A DNA stretch of 64,000 nucleotides from Acetobacter aceti NBRC 14818. Lineage in GTDB: Bacteria; Pseudomonadota; Alphaproteobacteria; Acetobacterales; Acetobacteraceae. The stretch covers positions 2,614,501-2,678,500 of the forward strand of contig NZ_AP023410.1 of assembly GCF_000193495.2 (NCBI RefSeq), in the 5' to 3' direction. Shown piece after piece: positions 16,843-25,570 of this stretch (position 1 is its first letter; the number at the start of each line of letters is the position of its first letter). The notes beneath the pieces were generated by a model that saw only the letters and a program-made list of their open reading frames with translations, did no database searches and had not been told where the DNA came from. A program made the position numbers and the translations under genes.

Positions 16843-19181
16843 ACGGCGTCTGTTGCCGCAACGGACGGCTTCTGTCCAGCCAGCATGAAGCCTGAAATCA
16901 GAGAAAGAAACGCGCCGCAGGAAACGGTCACGCCGATCTCCCGAAGTAACGGAGTATGACAAAAACAGAGGCAGCCGAAGCTCAAAACAGTCATGATATT
17001 GCAGGTCAGCAACGTCCGGATCGTGCGGGCTCGTTCGGCGTTATCCAGTTGTGGGCGGGCGAAGAAGAGCGCGTAGTCCAGCGCCACTCCAGTGACGAAC
17101 TGAATGGAAACGAGGTGAATCAGTGACAGGGGCTCGCCGCGCAGAGCCAGAATGGCAGGCAGAATCACCATCACGGCACCCACCGCGAAGAACACCTTCA
17201 GCAAACGCCGGATATCACGCAACACAGCGAACAGAATGAGCAGCGCCATTATGCCCCCGGCCAGACTCCAGAGCAGTGTCCGGTGAGTGTGATAGGCAGT
17301 GAGGCTCCGGAGTTCGGCATTGAGGTCCATGACCAGCACGCTGGGAAATGGTCGAAGCGCACTCTGGAGGGTAGCGATGTTTTGGACGTCCGCCGGAAGG
17401 ATCAATCCCCACCAGCCGTCGTCACGCTGAAACAGCAGCGGTGAGATACCCTGTGCGAGCGGCGTGTCGGCCAGCATCTGGACTGTGAGCGGGGGCATGG
17501 TCCGTGCCGCTGCGACATCCTTGCGGAAGACATTGAAGCTGTCCGGCTGAAAAGGCAGTCCAGCCTGTGCTGTATGTATGGCAGATCCAAGAACCGCATC
17601 GTCAGGCAGCAGACTCTGTCGCTGATGTTGCAGGGCAACGGACGGCACAAGATCGGCAGCACCCTGCACACCGGACACCACGCCCATCCGTGTCAGCTGC
17701 GTCAGCACAGGGAGCATGGCTTCCTCACGTTCCAGCACCTGTTCCGGTGTCTCACCGTGGACTGCGATCAGGCGGGAGGATTGCGGTGTGCCGAGTTCGT
17801 GGCGCAATTCCGCTTCCTGCGCGCGGGCGGCGGGCGGAACGGGACTGAGAGCGGAGAGATCCGTCACAAGGGCGGGTGGATGGATAATCAGCACGGCAAG
17901 TGCACCAAGAACGGGCAATGCGCACAGCAGCCGCAGTCGTCGCAGTCGTTCCGCGCGTTCCAGAGGAGCGGAGGGACCGCTGATGCATGGAGCAAGATCG
18001 GCCGCCACAATCAGGCGTGGCATCAGCAGCAGCGTAACGCCAGCCGCTGTCAGCAGGCCCGTTGCGGCAAAGACGCCGAGCTGGGCAAGACCGGGCAGGC
18101 CGCACAGGATCATGCCACTCAGTCCAAGCGCTGCCATGAGAACCGCAAGGCGCAGGCTCGGCGCGATACGCCGCAGGGTTGCTTCCGGGCCTTCGCCGAC
18201 ATCACGATGCCCGATCAGCAGCACAGGATAATCCAGCGAAACACCCAGCATGGTCATGCCGAAACCGAAGGCGATGCCGTGAACAGACCCGAAGCACAGC
18301 CGCACGACAATCATCGCCACACTGAGCGAAATCAGGAACGGCGCACCGATAGCTGCCAGCACCCACAGTGACCGGAACTGCCAGTACAGCACGCCGGTCA
18401 CGATCAGGATGGAGGCGATGGTGATCAGATCAATATCGCTGCGCATGGTCTGCGCACTCTGCACTGCCAGCACGGCGGGGCCGTTCAGCAACAATCTGGC
18501 TGTCCCGGGATGCGCAGCGACGAAAGCCGCCTGAATGACAGCGGGCGCGTCTTTCTGGGCGGCAAAATCCATGCCGCCTGCCTTTGTGCGGAACAGGAGC
18601 AAAGCCCGTTCCTGCCCGGCCGCATGGTCGGAAGCGAACCAGACACCCTCTGCCAGACGCGCCTGGACATCGGGCCGAAGCTTTTTCAGTGTGTCGGGGA
18701 ACGCGCCTGTCGGATCGCGCAAGGCGAAGGCGATGACCAGCGGTTCGGCGGCAGATTCCAGACCGTCCAGCACATTGCTGAAAGCAGTAGTGAGCGCCTG
18801 AGGAGAGAAATCGCGCGTCTTTGCTTCGGGAGCAAGAAGGTAGCGATAGGTGAAAAGCAGATCGCGCAGCCTCTCGCTTCCGGCGGAGGAAAACGACCCG
18901 TTGAGCACGGCTGAAAAGCGTGGATCACGACTAAGCGTCGCCTGCATGTCCCGGCTGATGCGGGCCAGCTCGGTAACGGGTGCTCCCTCGATTCCAGCGG
19001 TGATGAAGGAGGAGGCCACGCCGCCGCGCACCTCACGCAGCAGGAAGCGGGTACCTGCGTTTTGTCCGGGTGGCAGGAAACCAGCCATATCGGTGCGCAG
19101 GGGAATCAGAAACAGAACGGTTGTGGCGAAAAGAATCGCGGCGAGGAGGACCAGAGCGAGCTGTTTGGGAGAACGGCGCAT
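16839..19181 (-). CDS. MMPL/RND-family exporter of the aryl polyene locus
   Basis: About 780 residues with the RND/MMPL pattern: an N-terminal membrane segment, a large periplasmic domain, a cluster of five or six helices (SIASILIVTGVLYW, then DYPVLLIGHRDVGEG), a second periplasmic domain and a second helix cluster with ALDYALFF. ApeM-type exporters of this family are thought to carry the polyene lipid or its intermediate to the outer membrane. ATG 19181 overlaps the LolA-like stop as TGATG; a GTG one codon earlier is possible. Inner membrane. Confidence 0.85.
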   Translation of the reverse strand: MRRSPKQLALVLLAAILFATTVLFLIPLRTDMAGFLPPGQNAGTRFLLREVRGGVASSFITAGIEGAPVTELARISRDMQATLSRDPRFSAVLNGSFSSAGSERLRDLLFTYRYLLAPEAKTRDFSPQALTTAFSNVLDGLESAAEPLVIAFALRDPTGAFPDTLKKLRPDVQARLAEGVWFASDHAAGQERALLLFRTKAGGMDFAAQKDAPAVIQAAFVAAHPGTARLLLNGPAVLAVQSAQTMRSDIDLITIASILIVTGVLYWQFRSLWVLAAIGAPFLISLSVAMIVVRLCFGSVHGIAFGFGMTMLGVSLDYPVLLIGHRDVGEGPEATLRRIAPSLRLAVLMAALGLSGMILCGLPGLAQLGVFAATGLLTAAGVTLLLMPRLIVAADLAPCISGPSAPLERAERLRRLRLLCALPVLGALAVLIIHPPALVTDLSALSPVPPAARAQEAELRHELGTPQSSRLIAVHGETPEQVLEREEAMLPVLTQLTRMGVVSGVQGAADLVPSVALQHQRQSLLPDDAVLGSAIHTAQAGLPFQPDSFNVFRKDVAAARTMPPLTVQMLADTPLAQGISPLLFQRDDGWWGLILPADVQNIATLQSALRPFPSVLVMDLNAELRSLTAYHTHRTLLWSLAGGIMALLILFAVLRDIRRLLKVFFAVGAVMVILPAILALRGEPLSLIHLVSIQFVTGVALDYALFFARPQLDNAERARTIRTLLTCNIMTVLSFGCLCFCHTPLLREIGVTVSCGAFLSLISGFMLAGQKPSVAATDAV

Positions 19182-19792
19182 CACAGGGAGATCGTGATGG
19201 TTTGGCTGTCCCCATTAGCCTGCAGGATTTCAAGCTGCGTAATAGCATTGTTGGTCCCGGTGATGACCACCTTTTTCAACAGCTTTGCAACGTCTGCCGT
19301 GGCGGGAACCAAAGTGAGAGTCCAGCTGCTTCCCTCATTGCCCGAGGCGGAAACATGATAATAGCGCCGCAACAGAACGATATTGCCGGAGAGAGGCGCG
19401 CGTAACGTATCCGCCAGAAGCTGAAGTTCTGGATTGCGGGCGGTGTCGAGAATCTGTGGTTGCGCCGCGCCACGGGCCACTGTCACGCTTTCTCCGTTGA
19501 TAATCAGATCTTCGCGGCGGGGCGCTTCGGTCAGTTTTTCAAGATAGTCTGGGGCTCGCCATTTCAACGTGCCGTTGCTTTCGAGAGGTTTGGTCAGGGC
19601 TGCAAGAACACGGACTTCGTGAAAACGGTTTTCCCGTGCGTGCACCGCGCCGATCCGGGACAGGATCGTGTCCGCCAGTGCAGAGGACGTCAGGAGATTT
19701 TCCTGTGCAACAGCTCTGTCCATCATGATCGGGACTGTGGAGCCGAAAGACAGAACAAGCAGAGCGCATGCGAGCCGTGCGGATGCTTTCAT
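19181..19792 (-). CDS. LolA-like outer-membrane lipoprotein carrier
   Basis: A 203-residue protein with a signal peptide ending near AVAQ (residue 29) and no lipobox. The mature part is strand-rich, with the LolA-like sequence pattern FHEVRVLAALTKPLESNGTLKW near residue 57. Aryl polyene clusters regularly encode such a protein beside the MMPL exporter, and it probably ferries the hydrophobic product across the periplasm. Its ATG overlaps the acyltransferase stop (ATGA). Confidence 0.78.
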   Translation of the reverse strand: MKASARLACALLVLSFGSTVPIMMDRAVAQENLLTSSALADTILSRIGAVHARENRFHEVRVLAALTKPLESNGTLKWRAPDYLEKLTEAPRREDLIINGESVTVARGAAQPQILDTARNPELQLLADTLRAPLSGNIVLLRRYYHVSASGNEGSSWTLTLVPATADVAKLLKKVVITGTNNAITQLEILQANGDSQTITISL

Positions 19793-20700
19793 GACCGCTC
19801 TCCCCAGAAATCATAGTAATTATACCAAGAGAATGGATCTTTACGGCACAGCGCACTCATCCAGTCCGCATAGTGTGTCATCCATTTTCGTAATATTGCG
19901 GTCTTTTCTGTGGATGTTCCTGTCAGGACTATCTGATCGGCGAGTTTTTCGAAGCGGATGTCATAGCTGCCATCCGGGCAACGTAGGCCGCTGAACAGCA
20001 CAACAGGCGCTTCCGTCAGGGCTGCGATCCGCATCGGCCCCACAGGCAGCGGTGCCTCTTTCCCCAGAACCGGCACGGACAGGCTGCGACCCATGTCATG
20101 CGCCCGGTCTCCCAGAATCGCGACAACTTCACCACGCCGCAGACTCTCGGCGACGCGCAGCATTGTATCGGGCTCCCCGAGGGAGATGAGGATATCAGTG
20201 TAGGCCGGGTCCAGAGTTTCGATCAGACGCGTCGCTTCTCCTGTATAGCGACGGTACATCAGGACTCTCAGGGTAAGCGGCGCGGGCATGACGCGCAGCA
20301 CGGTCCGCAGGGAATCGAAGGAACCGATGTGAGCCCCAAGAAGGATACAGCCTCGCCCGGCCTGAAGCGCGTCAAACAGGATTTCCTTTCCGGAGACGGA
20401 GATCTTTGGAGGCGTGGCTCGGGGATCGAGAATGAACAGCCGGTCCAGCGTAATCAGCGCATAAGAGCGGATATGTTTCCAGATCATCAGTAACGAGGGT
20501 TCCCGGTTCAGAACCCGATGCAGATAGGTTCGGGAATTCCGGCGCGCTGTCGTGTCCCTGACAAGATACCAGAGCGAGATCGGGTAAAGCAGGGATGTGA
20601 GTGCACGTCGGCCGACCAGACGGGCCAGACGCAGCATCAGGCTCATGGCGAGATGATTGCCACGTTCAGGAACGAGCCAGGTCTCTTTTTCCTTTGCCAC
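19789..20700 (-). CDS. Lysophospholipid acyltransferase-like (LpxL/HtrB family)
   Basis: A 303-residue protein. WLVPERGNHLAMSLMLRLAR and LLYPISLWYLV match the N-terminus of LpxL/HtrB-type acyltransferases fused to polyene clusters. GAHIGSFDSLR corresponds to the HX4D/E catalytic motif, and ILGDRAHDMGR is another conserved segment. It likely attaches the polyene acyl chain to a lipid or glycerol headgroup at the inner membrane. A GTG start at 20700 is chosen because the conserved WxxPERG begins close behind it. It follows the AMP-ligase/dehydratase gene by 15 bp and its expression may suffer polarity from the IS. Confidence 0.8.
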   Translation of the reverse strand: MAKEKETWLVPERGNHLAMSLMLRLARLVGRRALTSLLYPISLWYLVRDTTARRNSRTYLHRVLNREPSLLMIWKHIRSYALITLDRLFILDPRATPPKISVSGKEILFDALQAGRGCILLGAHIGSFDSLRTVLRVMPAPLTLRVLMYRRYTGEATRLIETLDPAYTDILISLGEPDTMLRVAESLRRGEVVAILGDRAHDMGRSLSVPVLGKEAPLPVGPMRIAALTEAPVVLFSGLRCPDGSYDIRFEKLADQIVLTGTSTEKTAILRKWMTHYADWMSALCRKDPFSWYNYYDFWGERS

Positions 20701-21530
20701 CTGCCTTTTCTGCCATCAGTCCGATTGCGTGCGCATGATGGCGCGCAACACCAGCGGGGCATTCGCAGTGTTCGCCACTCGTGCCGAGAGTGTCAGGCGT
20801 CCACTTTCCCGACGTAGACGGAAGCAGAGTGTCTCCTCTGGGCGGACTGGCCGGAGAAATTTCACCTGATCGATCTTTGCGGGACTGAGGCCGGCCAGAT
20901 CGAGACCACAATCCAGCAGCAGCGCGCCAGGCACCACGGGCAGGCCGGGGAAATGTCCCGGAAGGGCCGGGTGATTGGCGGGGAATGCGATCTCCCCGAT
21001 AATTTGCCCTTCCATCACGGTCGTGGCGAATTCCCGCAATGCGCCTGCCGTCAGCTTGCCCACGGAATTCCGTGGCATGGCTTCGACGAATGTAATGGTA
21101 CGGGGCAGGAAAACCGGGTCAATCTGTTTCCGCAGACCGGCAAGAATATCGGCAGCGCTTACTCCCGGAGCGACGGCCAGAACCTGCATCCGCATTGTGT
21201 GTCCGTCGTCGGTATTCGGTGGCACGAACGCGCCATCTTCCACACCGGGAAGGTTTGTCAGGATCGTGTTGAGCGCGGACAGGGAGGCGCGGCGGCCAGC
21301 AATCTTCACCATATCATTGCGTCGTCCGATCAGCCGGAAGCGTCGCGCATCGATCCGCTCGACAAGATCGGCCAGTTCAATGTCCGGCGCACCGGGAGCG
21401 GAGACAGTCACGCTGTCATCATGCATGTGCAGATTGATAGTATCATAAAGCTGCCAGACAGGCTCATGGGTTGTGCGCCTGATCGCGATCTGAATTGCCC
21501 CGGGTTTTGTGGAGACGTTTTTTATCTGAT

Positions 21531-22421
21531 TTAAGCGGCTAATGCATGTGATTTCTGTTGCGCATAAAAACGTGCTTCGGCTTCTGCTGGCGGGATGTTT
21601 CCAATGGAGGACAGGAGCCGCCGATTATTGAACCAGTCGACCCATTTCAGTGTTGCTAGCTCAACAGCGTCCCTGTTTTTCCATGGCCCCTGTCGATAGA
21701 TGAGTTCGGTTTTATAAAGTCCGTTAATGGTCTCCGCCAAAGCGTTATCATAGGAATCCCCAACGCTTCCGACAGAAGCAACAAGGCCCGCTTCAGCCAG
21801 TCTTTGCGTGTAGCGAATGGACACATATTGACATCCGCGGTCGGAATGGTGGGTCACTTTTCCCTCAGGCCGCCTCTGGCACAGAGCCTGCTCAAGGGCA
21901 TCCAGCACGAAGTCGGTATGGGCAGTGGACGAGACGCGCCAGCCCACAATAACCCGGGCAAAGACATCAATGATGAAGGCCACATACACAAAGCCCTGCC
22001 AGGTGGAAACGTAAGTAAAATCCGAAACCCAGAGTCTATTGGGGGCTGGTGCATGAAACTGTCGCTGTACCAGATCCTGTGGACAGGGCCGTGCCGGATC
22101 GGGCCGTGTGGTTCTGACCCCCTTGCCACGCATGACACCTTTCAGTCCCATCCGGTGCATCAGCCGCTCTACCGTGCAGCGGGCGACATCCAGACCTTCA
22201 CGTCTGAGCTGATGCCAGACCTTGCGCACTCCGTAGACGCAGAAATTATCGTTCCAGATCCTGCGGATTTCATGACAGAGCTCTTTATCTTTCTGGCTGC
22301 GCACACAGGGATTTTTCTGTCTCGCCCGATAAGCGTAATAGGCAGATGGTGCAATCGACAGAACCCTGCAGATTGACCCGACACCATATGTCTGCCGATG
22401 CTCCTCAATGAAGCGTGTCAT
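21531..22421 (-). CDS. IS3-family transposase OrfB (DDE integrase domain)
   Basis: A 296-residue protein: an N-terminal HTH_21-like region (YGVRKVWHQLRREG), then an rve integrase core with the DDE residues in VSDFTYV, HHSDRGCQYVS and DNALAETINGLYKTE. The C-terminal WVDWFNNRRLLSSIG is typical of the family. It starts with ATG overlapping the OrfA stop (ATGA), so it could be made by coupling or as an OrfAB fusion through -1 frameshifting; no obvious A6-7 slippery run is seen at the overlap. Confidence 0.95.
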   Translation of the reverse strand: MTRFIEEHRQTYGVGSICRVLSIAPSAYYAYRARQKNPCVRSQKDKELCHEIRRIWNDNFCVYGVRKVWHQLRREGLDVARCTVERLMHRMGLKGVMRGKGVRTTRPDPARPCPQDLVQRQFHAPAPNRLWVSDFTYVSTWQGFVYVAFIIDVFARVIVGWRVSSTAHTDFVLDALEQALCQRRPEGKVTHHSDRGCQYVSIRYTQRLAEAGLVASVGSVGDSYDNALAETINGLYKTELIYRQGPWKNRDAVELATLKWVDWFNNRRLLSSIGNIPPAEAEARFYAQQKSHALAA

Positions 22422-22741
22422 GGTCTGAAGATGCGGTCGAGCTCCGCCTGGGCAAAATATGCTGATGCCTTGCGCAGGATTTCATTGGCCTGCCGCAATT
22501 CGCGGTTCTCTCGCTCCAGTTGCCTGATCTTCTCTCGATCAGGCAGGTCACTCACCGCAGGCGCATTGGCCCGCTCATGCAGACGGGTCCATTTTGACAG
22601 CGTGTCAGGATGAATATCCAGCTTTGGCGCTATCATCATCACTGCGGACCAACGTGATGGATGGTTCTTCTCTTCCTCCAGAACCATGCGGGCTGCACGC
22701 TCGCGAAATTCAGGCGGAAAACGCTTCGATTTGTTGCTCAT
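22418..22741 (-). CDS. IS3-family transposase OrfA
   Basis: A 107-residue protein with the HTH of IS3 OrfA: FPPEFRERAARMVLEE, then DIHPDTLSKWTRLHE, followed by a leucine-zipper-like helix, REKIRQLERENRELRQANEILRKA, that mediates oligomerisation. It binds the terminal repeats. Intact. Confidence 0.93.
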   Translation of the reverse strand: MSNKSKRFPPEFRERAARMVLEEEKNHPSRWSAVMMIAPKLDIHPDTLSKWTRLHERANAPAVSDLPDREKIRQLERENRELRQANEILRKASAYFAQAELDRIFRP

Positions 22742-23669
22742 GAATTCTTCTTACCTCACGGGTCGTTCTGTCTCCACAAAACCCGGGGCAATTCAATCGA
22801 GCCGATTTCAGTCGCACCGTAAATTTCGGTCACGACCGTATGCAGGGTCTCTTCAGAGCGTCGGGCCAGATCCTCGCTCAATGGAGCGGCAGCCGATACG
22901 ATCCGCGTGATCGGAGGGGTGTCGAGATCGGCCTGAAGCAGCGCGCGCATCTGCAGTGGGGTTGTAATCAGGATGCGTGGTGTGGTGGTGAGCCCCAGCA
23001 TTTTCTGCCAGTCCGCCGGATAGGCCGTCGGGCCGGTCGCGACGAGGCTGCGTGTATGCACGGCCTGACAGACCAGTGTTTCAAAGCCATACATGTGATA
23101 GGGCGGGACCGTCCCGATCAGGGATGAAGCTGTTTCTTCAGGGTCGAGAAGTTCACGTGCGACAATACTGCGGATGACCAGCGCGCCCCATTTCTTCGCA
23201 TAGGCCACCGGTTGTCCGGTGCTGCCGGAAGTAAAGACGGTCGCGACTTCCCTGTCGAAGGGTATGACCGGATTGTCGGGCTGATCTGTTCCGGACCCGT
23301 CGGGCGCAGGCAAGACCAGCGTGCCGACCGGTAGTTCTTCTATGGCGGTCTCACCTTCCAGCATAACGCAGACAGCACTGTGGGAAGCGACAAGCTGCAA
23401 GAGACGTTCCGGTGTTCGGTCGCTCGACAACAGAACAGACTGGCCTCGCAGGATGGTTGCAAGAAACAGAACTGTGAAATGCCAGACATCCTGACAGAGA
23501 GAGACAATCGGCGCATCGGGCAGAAGCGCTGCTGTGCGGTGTGCCGCCCGCAGAAGGTCATAGCCCGTGCTGGCGGTGCCGTCCGGATGTCGGAAAACGG
23601 TACGATCCGGAGAAAAAACCAGGGACAGATCAGCCGTTTCGGGCCAAAAGTCGCTGGCTGAAGCAGGCG

Positions 23670-23969
23670 TCATTCGGCCTGTCCGGCTTTTTCGCGTACT
23701 TGGGTGACATGGGAGGCCAATGCACGAAGAGAACTGAAAACCCGGCGGCTGTTCGGGTCATCCGAACTGAGCGTGACATTATAGACACGGCTGATCATCA
23801 GTGCGACTTCCAGAGCGTCGATGGAATCCAGCCCCAACCCTTCCACGAAGAGGGGATCATCCGGAACGATTTCTTCGGGAGCGACTTCCAGTTGAAGCAC
23901 ATCGACAAGGTGCTCTGCGATTTCACGCTCGAAAGGTGTCTGGAGGGTCTCACCCGGCTGGGTCGTCAT
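23670..23969 (-). CDS. Acyl carrier protein of the aryl polyene locus
   Basis: A 99-residue ACP. Ser49 in GLGLDSIDALE is the phosphopantetheine site, preceded by acidic helix I and followed by a helix ending LASHVTQVREK. It is the first gene of the minus-strand operon; its stop overlaps the ligase start (ATGA). Aryl polyene clusters usually carry two ACPs; only one is found here. It tethers the starter and the growing chain in the cytoplasm. Confidence 0.9.
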   Translation of the reverse strand: MTTQPGETLQTPFEREIAEHLVDVLQLEVAPEEIVPDDPLFVEGLGLDSIDALEVALMISRVYNVTLSSDDPNSRRVFSSLRALASHVTQVREKAGQAE

Positions 23970-24051
23970 GAAGCTCTCAATACCGAAGAAATGACAATGC
24001 GGAGAGATTTGCTATCACAGGCCCCATCCAAGGAAAAGTATATCAGAAACC

Positions 24052-24681
24052 ATGATTGCCACCCGGTTAAAATATGTTCGTTCTGCCGGAGGTTTGATCT
24101 TTCTGCTTGGTTTTCTGTGCCCTTATTTTGTTCAGGTTTCAGGTGGCGGAGAAAAAACGATTGCTGCCGCACTTGTTCTCTGTCAGGGCGTGGGTCTTGC
24201 GATTCTGACCGGTCGCTGGCTGCTCTGGTCGATAGTTACGGCCCTGTTGGTCTTTCTTGCCCTCATATTTCCAGCACCGATGCGTAATGCCGATGCGCTG
24301 GTGATCTACGGTGTGGGACTGATTGTACCTCTGCGGCTCTTCATCTCATCGCTGGCGCCCGGACGGGAGCCGCTCGTATCCGCGTTGGCCCGACAGGCTC
24401 ATGGCGGCGGAGCGCTGCGTGAGGATATCGCCCTCTACACACGCCTCCAGACATGGTTCTGGGTGGTTTTTCTTGTTCTGATGCTGTTGTTGCCAGTTTT
24501 TCTTCTTGCCGGCCCTCCCGGCGCATGGCTTTGGCCCTTGAAGGGCGGAGCGTTGGGTATGCTGGCTATTTTACTTGTTGTGGAATACGGGGTGCGGCGC
24601 TTGGTAATTCGAAACTTCGATCATGTGCCTCCATGGGCCATGATTCATGTCTGGAAGGCCCGTTCGTCCGACAGGACGTGA
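24052..24681 (+). CDS. Membrane protein of aryl polyene locus (COG4648-like)
   Basis: A 209-residue integral membrane protein with about five hydrophobic segments (for example GGLIFLLGFLCPYFVQV, LLWSIVTALLVFLALIF, VVFLVLMLLLPVFLLAG). Membrane proteins of this size and pattern, annotated as COG4648, are regular members of aryl polyene clusters, but no biochemical role is known to me. It is divergent from the ACP gene with 82 bp between starts, which must contain the promoters for both arms. A methyltransferase follows after 98 bp. Confidence 0.68.
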   Translation: MIATRLKYVRSAGGLIFLLGFLCPYFVQVSGGGEKTIAAALVLCQGVGLAILTGRWLLWSIVTALLVFLALIFPAPMRNADALVIYGVGLIVPLRLFISSLAPGREPLVSALARQAHGGGALREDIALYTRLQTWFWVVFLVLMLLLPVFLLAGPPGAWLWPLKGGALGMLAILLVVEYGVRRLVIRNFDHVPPWAMIHVWKARSSDRT

Positions 24682-24779
24682 GGGAATGCGGGGACTTGCA
24701 TCGAGTAGGACTTTGGTGAGAGAAATCCTGCCGAGGCTGCGCCAGTCATGCCTCATGACGATATTGACGCGAGCCCCAG

Positions 24780-25535
24780 ATGACCGACGTTTCTCATGAA
24801 AAAGTGCCTCCTCACCCGGTTCTCGCTACATGGTATCAGGAGGCAGCCGGGCGGCAGGGGTTCGTGCAGTCCCTGTTTGATCGCACAGCACCCTATTACG
24901 ACCGGATCAATACAATTTTCTCTCTGGGAAGCGGACGGTGGTTCCGGCGTTCCATGCTCCGTGAGGCTGGACTGAAGGCTGGTGATCAGGTCTTGGACAT
25001 CGCTACAGGTACAGGACTTGTGGCGCGGGAAGCAGCGGGCATTGCCGGAGTTGGGAACGTCACCGGGCTAGATATGAGCGCCGGAATGCTCGCTGAATGT
25101 CGACGGAATGTGCCGGGGATTTCACTGGTGCAGGCTGATGCCCAGCGATTACCTTTTGCGAACGGCCAGTTTGATCTGCTCAGCATGGGATATGCCCTGC
25201 GGCATGTGGCCGATCTGCGGGAAACTTTCGCAGCGTGGCTACGGGCGCTGCGGCCGGGGGGGAGTGTTCTCATCCTTGAGATTGGTCGAGCCAGAAGTGC
25301 GTTGGTGCAGACGGTTCTGCGGATTTATCTCGGACGTATTGTGCCACTGCTTTCAGGCGTAGCTGCCACACGCGACAGCCGTACACTGATGGAATATTAT
25401 TGGGACACCATCGCGGAATGCGTTCCTCCGGAAGATATCCTGTGCGCCTTGCGGGAGGTCGGTTTCGAGGATGTCCGGAAACGGACGTATTTTGGTGTCT
25501 TCCATGCCTATACCGGAAGGGCTCCGGCTCGTTGA
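24780..25535 (+). CDS. UbiE/COQ5-like SAM methyltransferase of the polyene locus
   Basis: A 251-residue methyltransferase. FDRTAPYYDRINTIFSLGSGRWFRR at residues 33-57 and the SAM motif VLDIATGTGL at 71-80 are those of UbiE/MenG-type enzymes, as are ADAQRLPFANGQFDL and RPGGSVLILEIG. Its place in the divergent arm suggests it methylates the aryl head group (ApeB-like) rather than ubiquinone. A chromosomal UbiE for ubiquinone would have to exist elsewhere if so. The assignment to polyene synthesis is contextual. Confidence 0.78.
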   Translation: MTDVSHEKVPPHPVLATWYQEAAGRQGFVQSLFDRTAPYYDRINTIFSLGSGRWFRRSMLREAGLKAGDQVLDIATGTGLVAREAAGIAGVGNVTGLDMSAGMLAECRRNVPGISLVQADAQRLPFANGQFDLLSMGYALRHVADLRETFAAWLRALRPGGSVLILEIGRARSALVQTVLRIYLGRIVPLLSGVAATRDSRTLMEYYWDTIAECVPPEDILCALREVGFEDVRKRTYFGVFHAYTGRAPAR

Positions 25536-25570
25536 ACGCATTATAATCTCTTCCGGGCCTGTCTGGGATT

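Larger units (their letters stand above)
21491..22795 (-). mobile_element. Complete IS3-family insertion sequence, 1305 bp
   Basis: The ends are 26-bp perfect inverted repeats: TGAATTGCCCCGGGTTTTGT and on to 21516, mirrored at 22770-22795. They begin TG and end CA as usual for IS3. Flanking ATC at 21488-21490 and 22796-22798 is a 3-bp target duplication. Both transposase frames, OrfA and OrfB, are intact and overlap by 4 bp. Perfect ends, intact genes and intact duplication indicate a recent insertion that may still be mobile. The OrfA/OrfB type suggests the IS51/IS3 subgroup; the exact name was not determined. Confidence 0.95.
20716..23673 (-). pseudogene. AMP-ligase/dehydratase fusion (ApeH-ApeI type) split by an IS3 element
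   Basis: The 5' part (23673-22796) encodes an acyl/aryl-ACP ligase: core motif TSGSTGQP at residues 148-155 and EIYGATEIGSI near residue 283. The 3' part (21487-20716) carries the ligase C-terminal domain (FRLIGRRNDMVKIAGRR, then RNSVGKLT) followed by a FabZ-like hotdog domain (HPALPGHFPGLPVVPGALLLD). The IS at 21491-22795, with ATC duplicated at its ends, separates them. Deleting the IS and one ATC gives 1650 nt, exactly 549 codons plus stop, reading EIGSIAIRRTTHEP across the joint. The enzyme would load the aryl starter and dehydrate intermediates. As it stands the gene is broken; the 5' fragment ends inside the IS. Confidence 0.93.

Noticed and set aside
17574-18371. 265-codon plus-strand frame in the exporter region
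   Set aside because: Antisense of the MMPL exporter, rich in Gln/His/Arg with no domain.
22418-22421. Programmed -1 frameshift slippery site between OrfA and OrfB
   Set aside because: No A6-7 or similar slippery heptamer is seen at the overlap; an ATGA coupling is the simpler reading, although a fusion product cannot be excluded.
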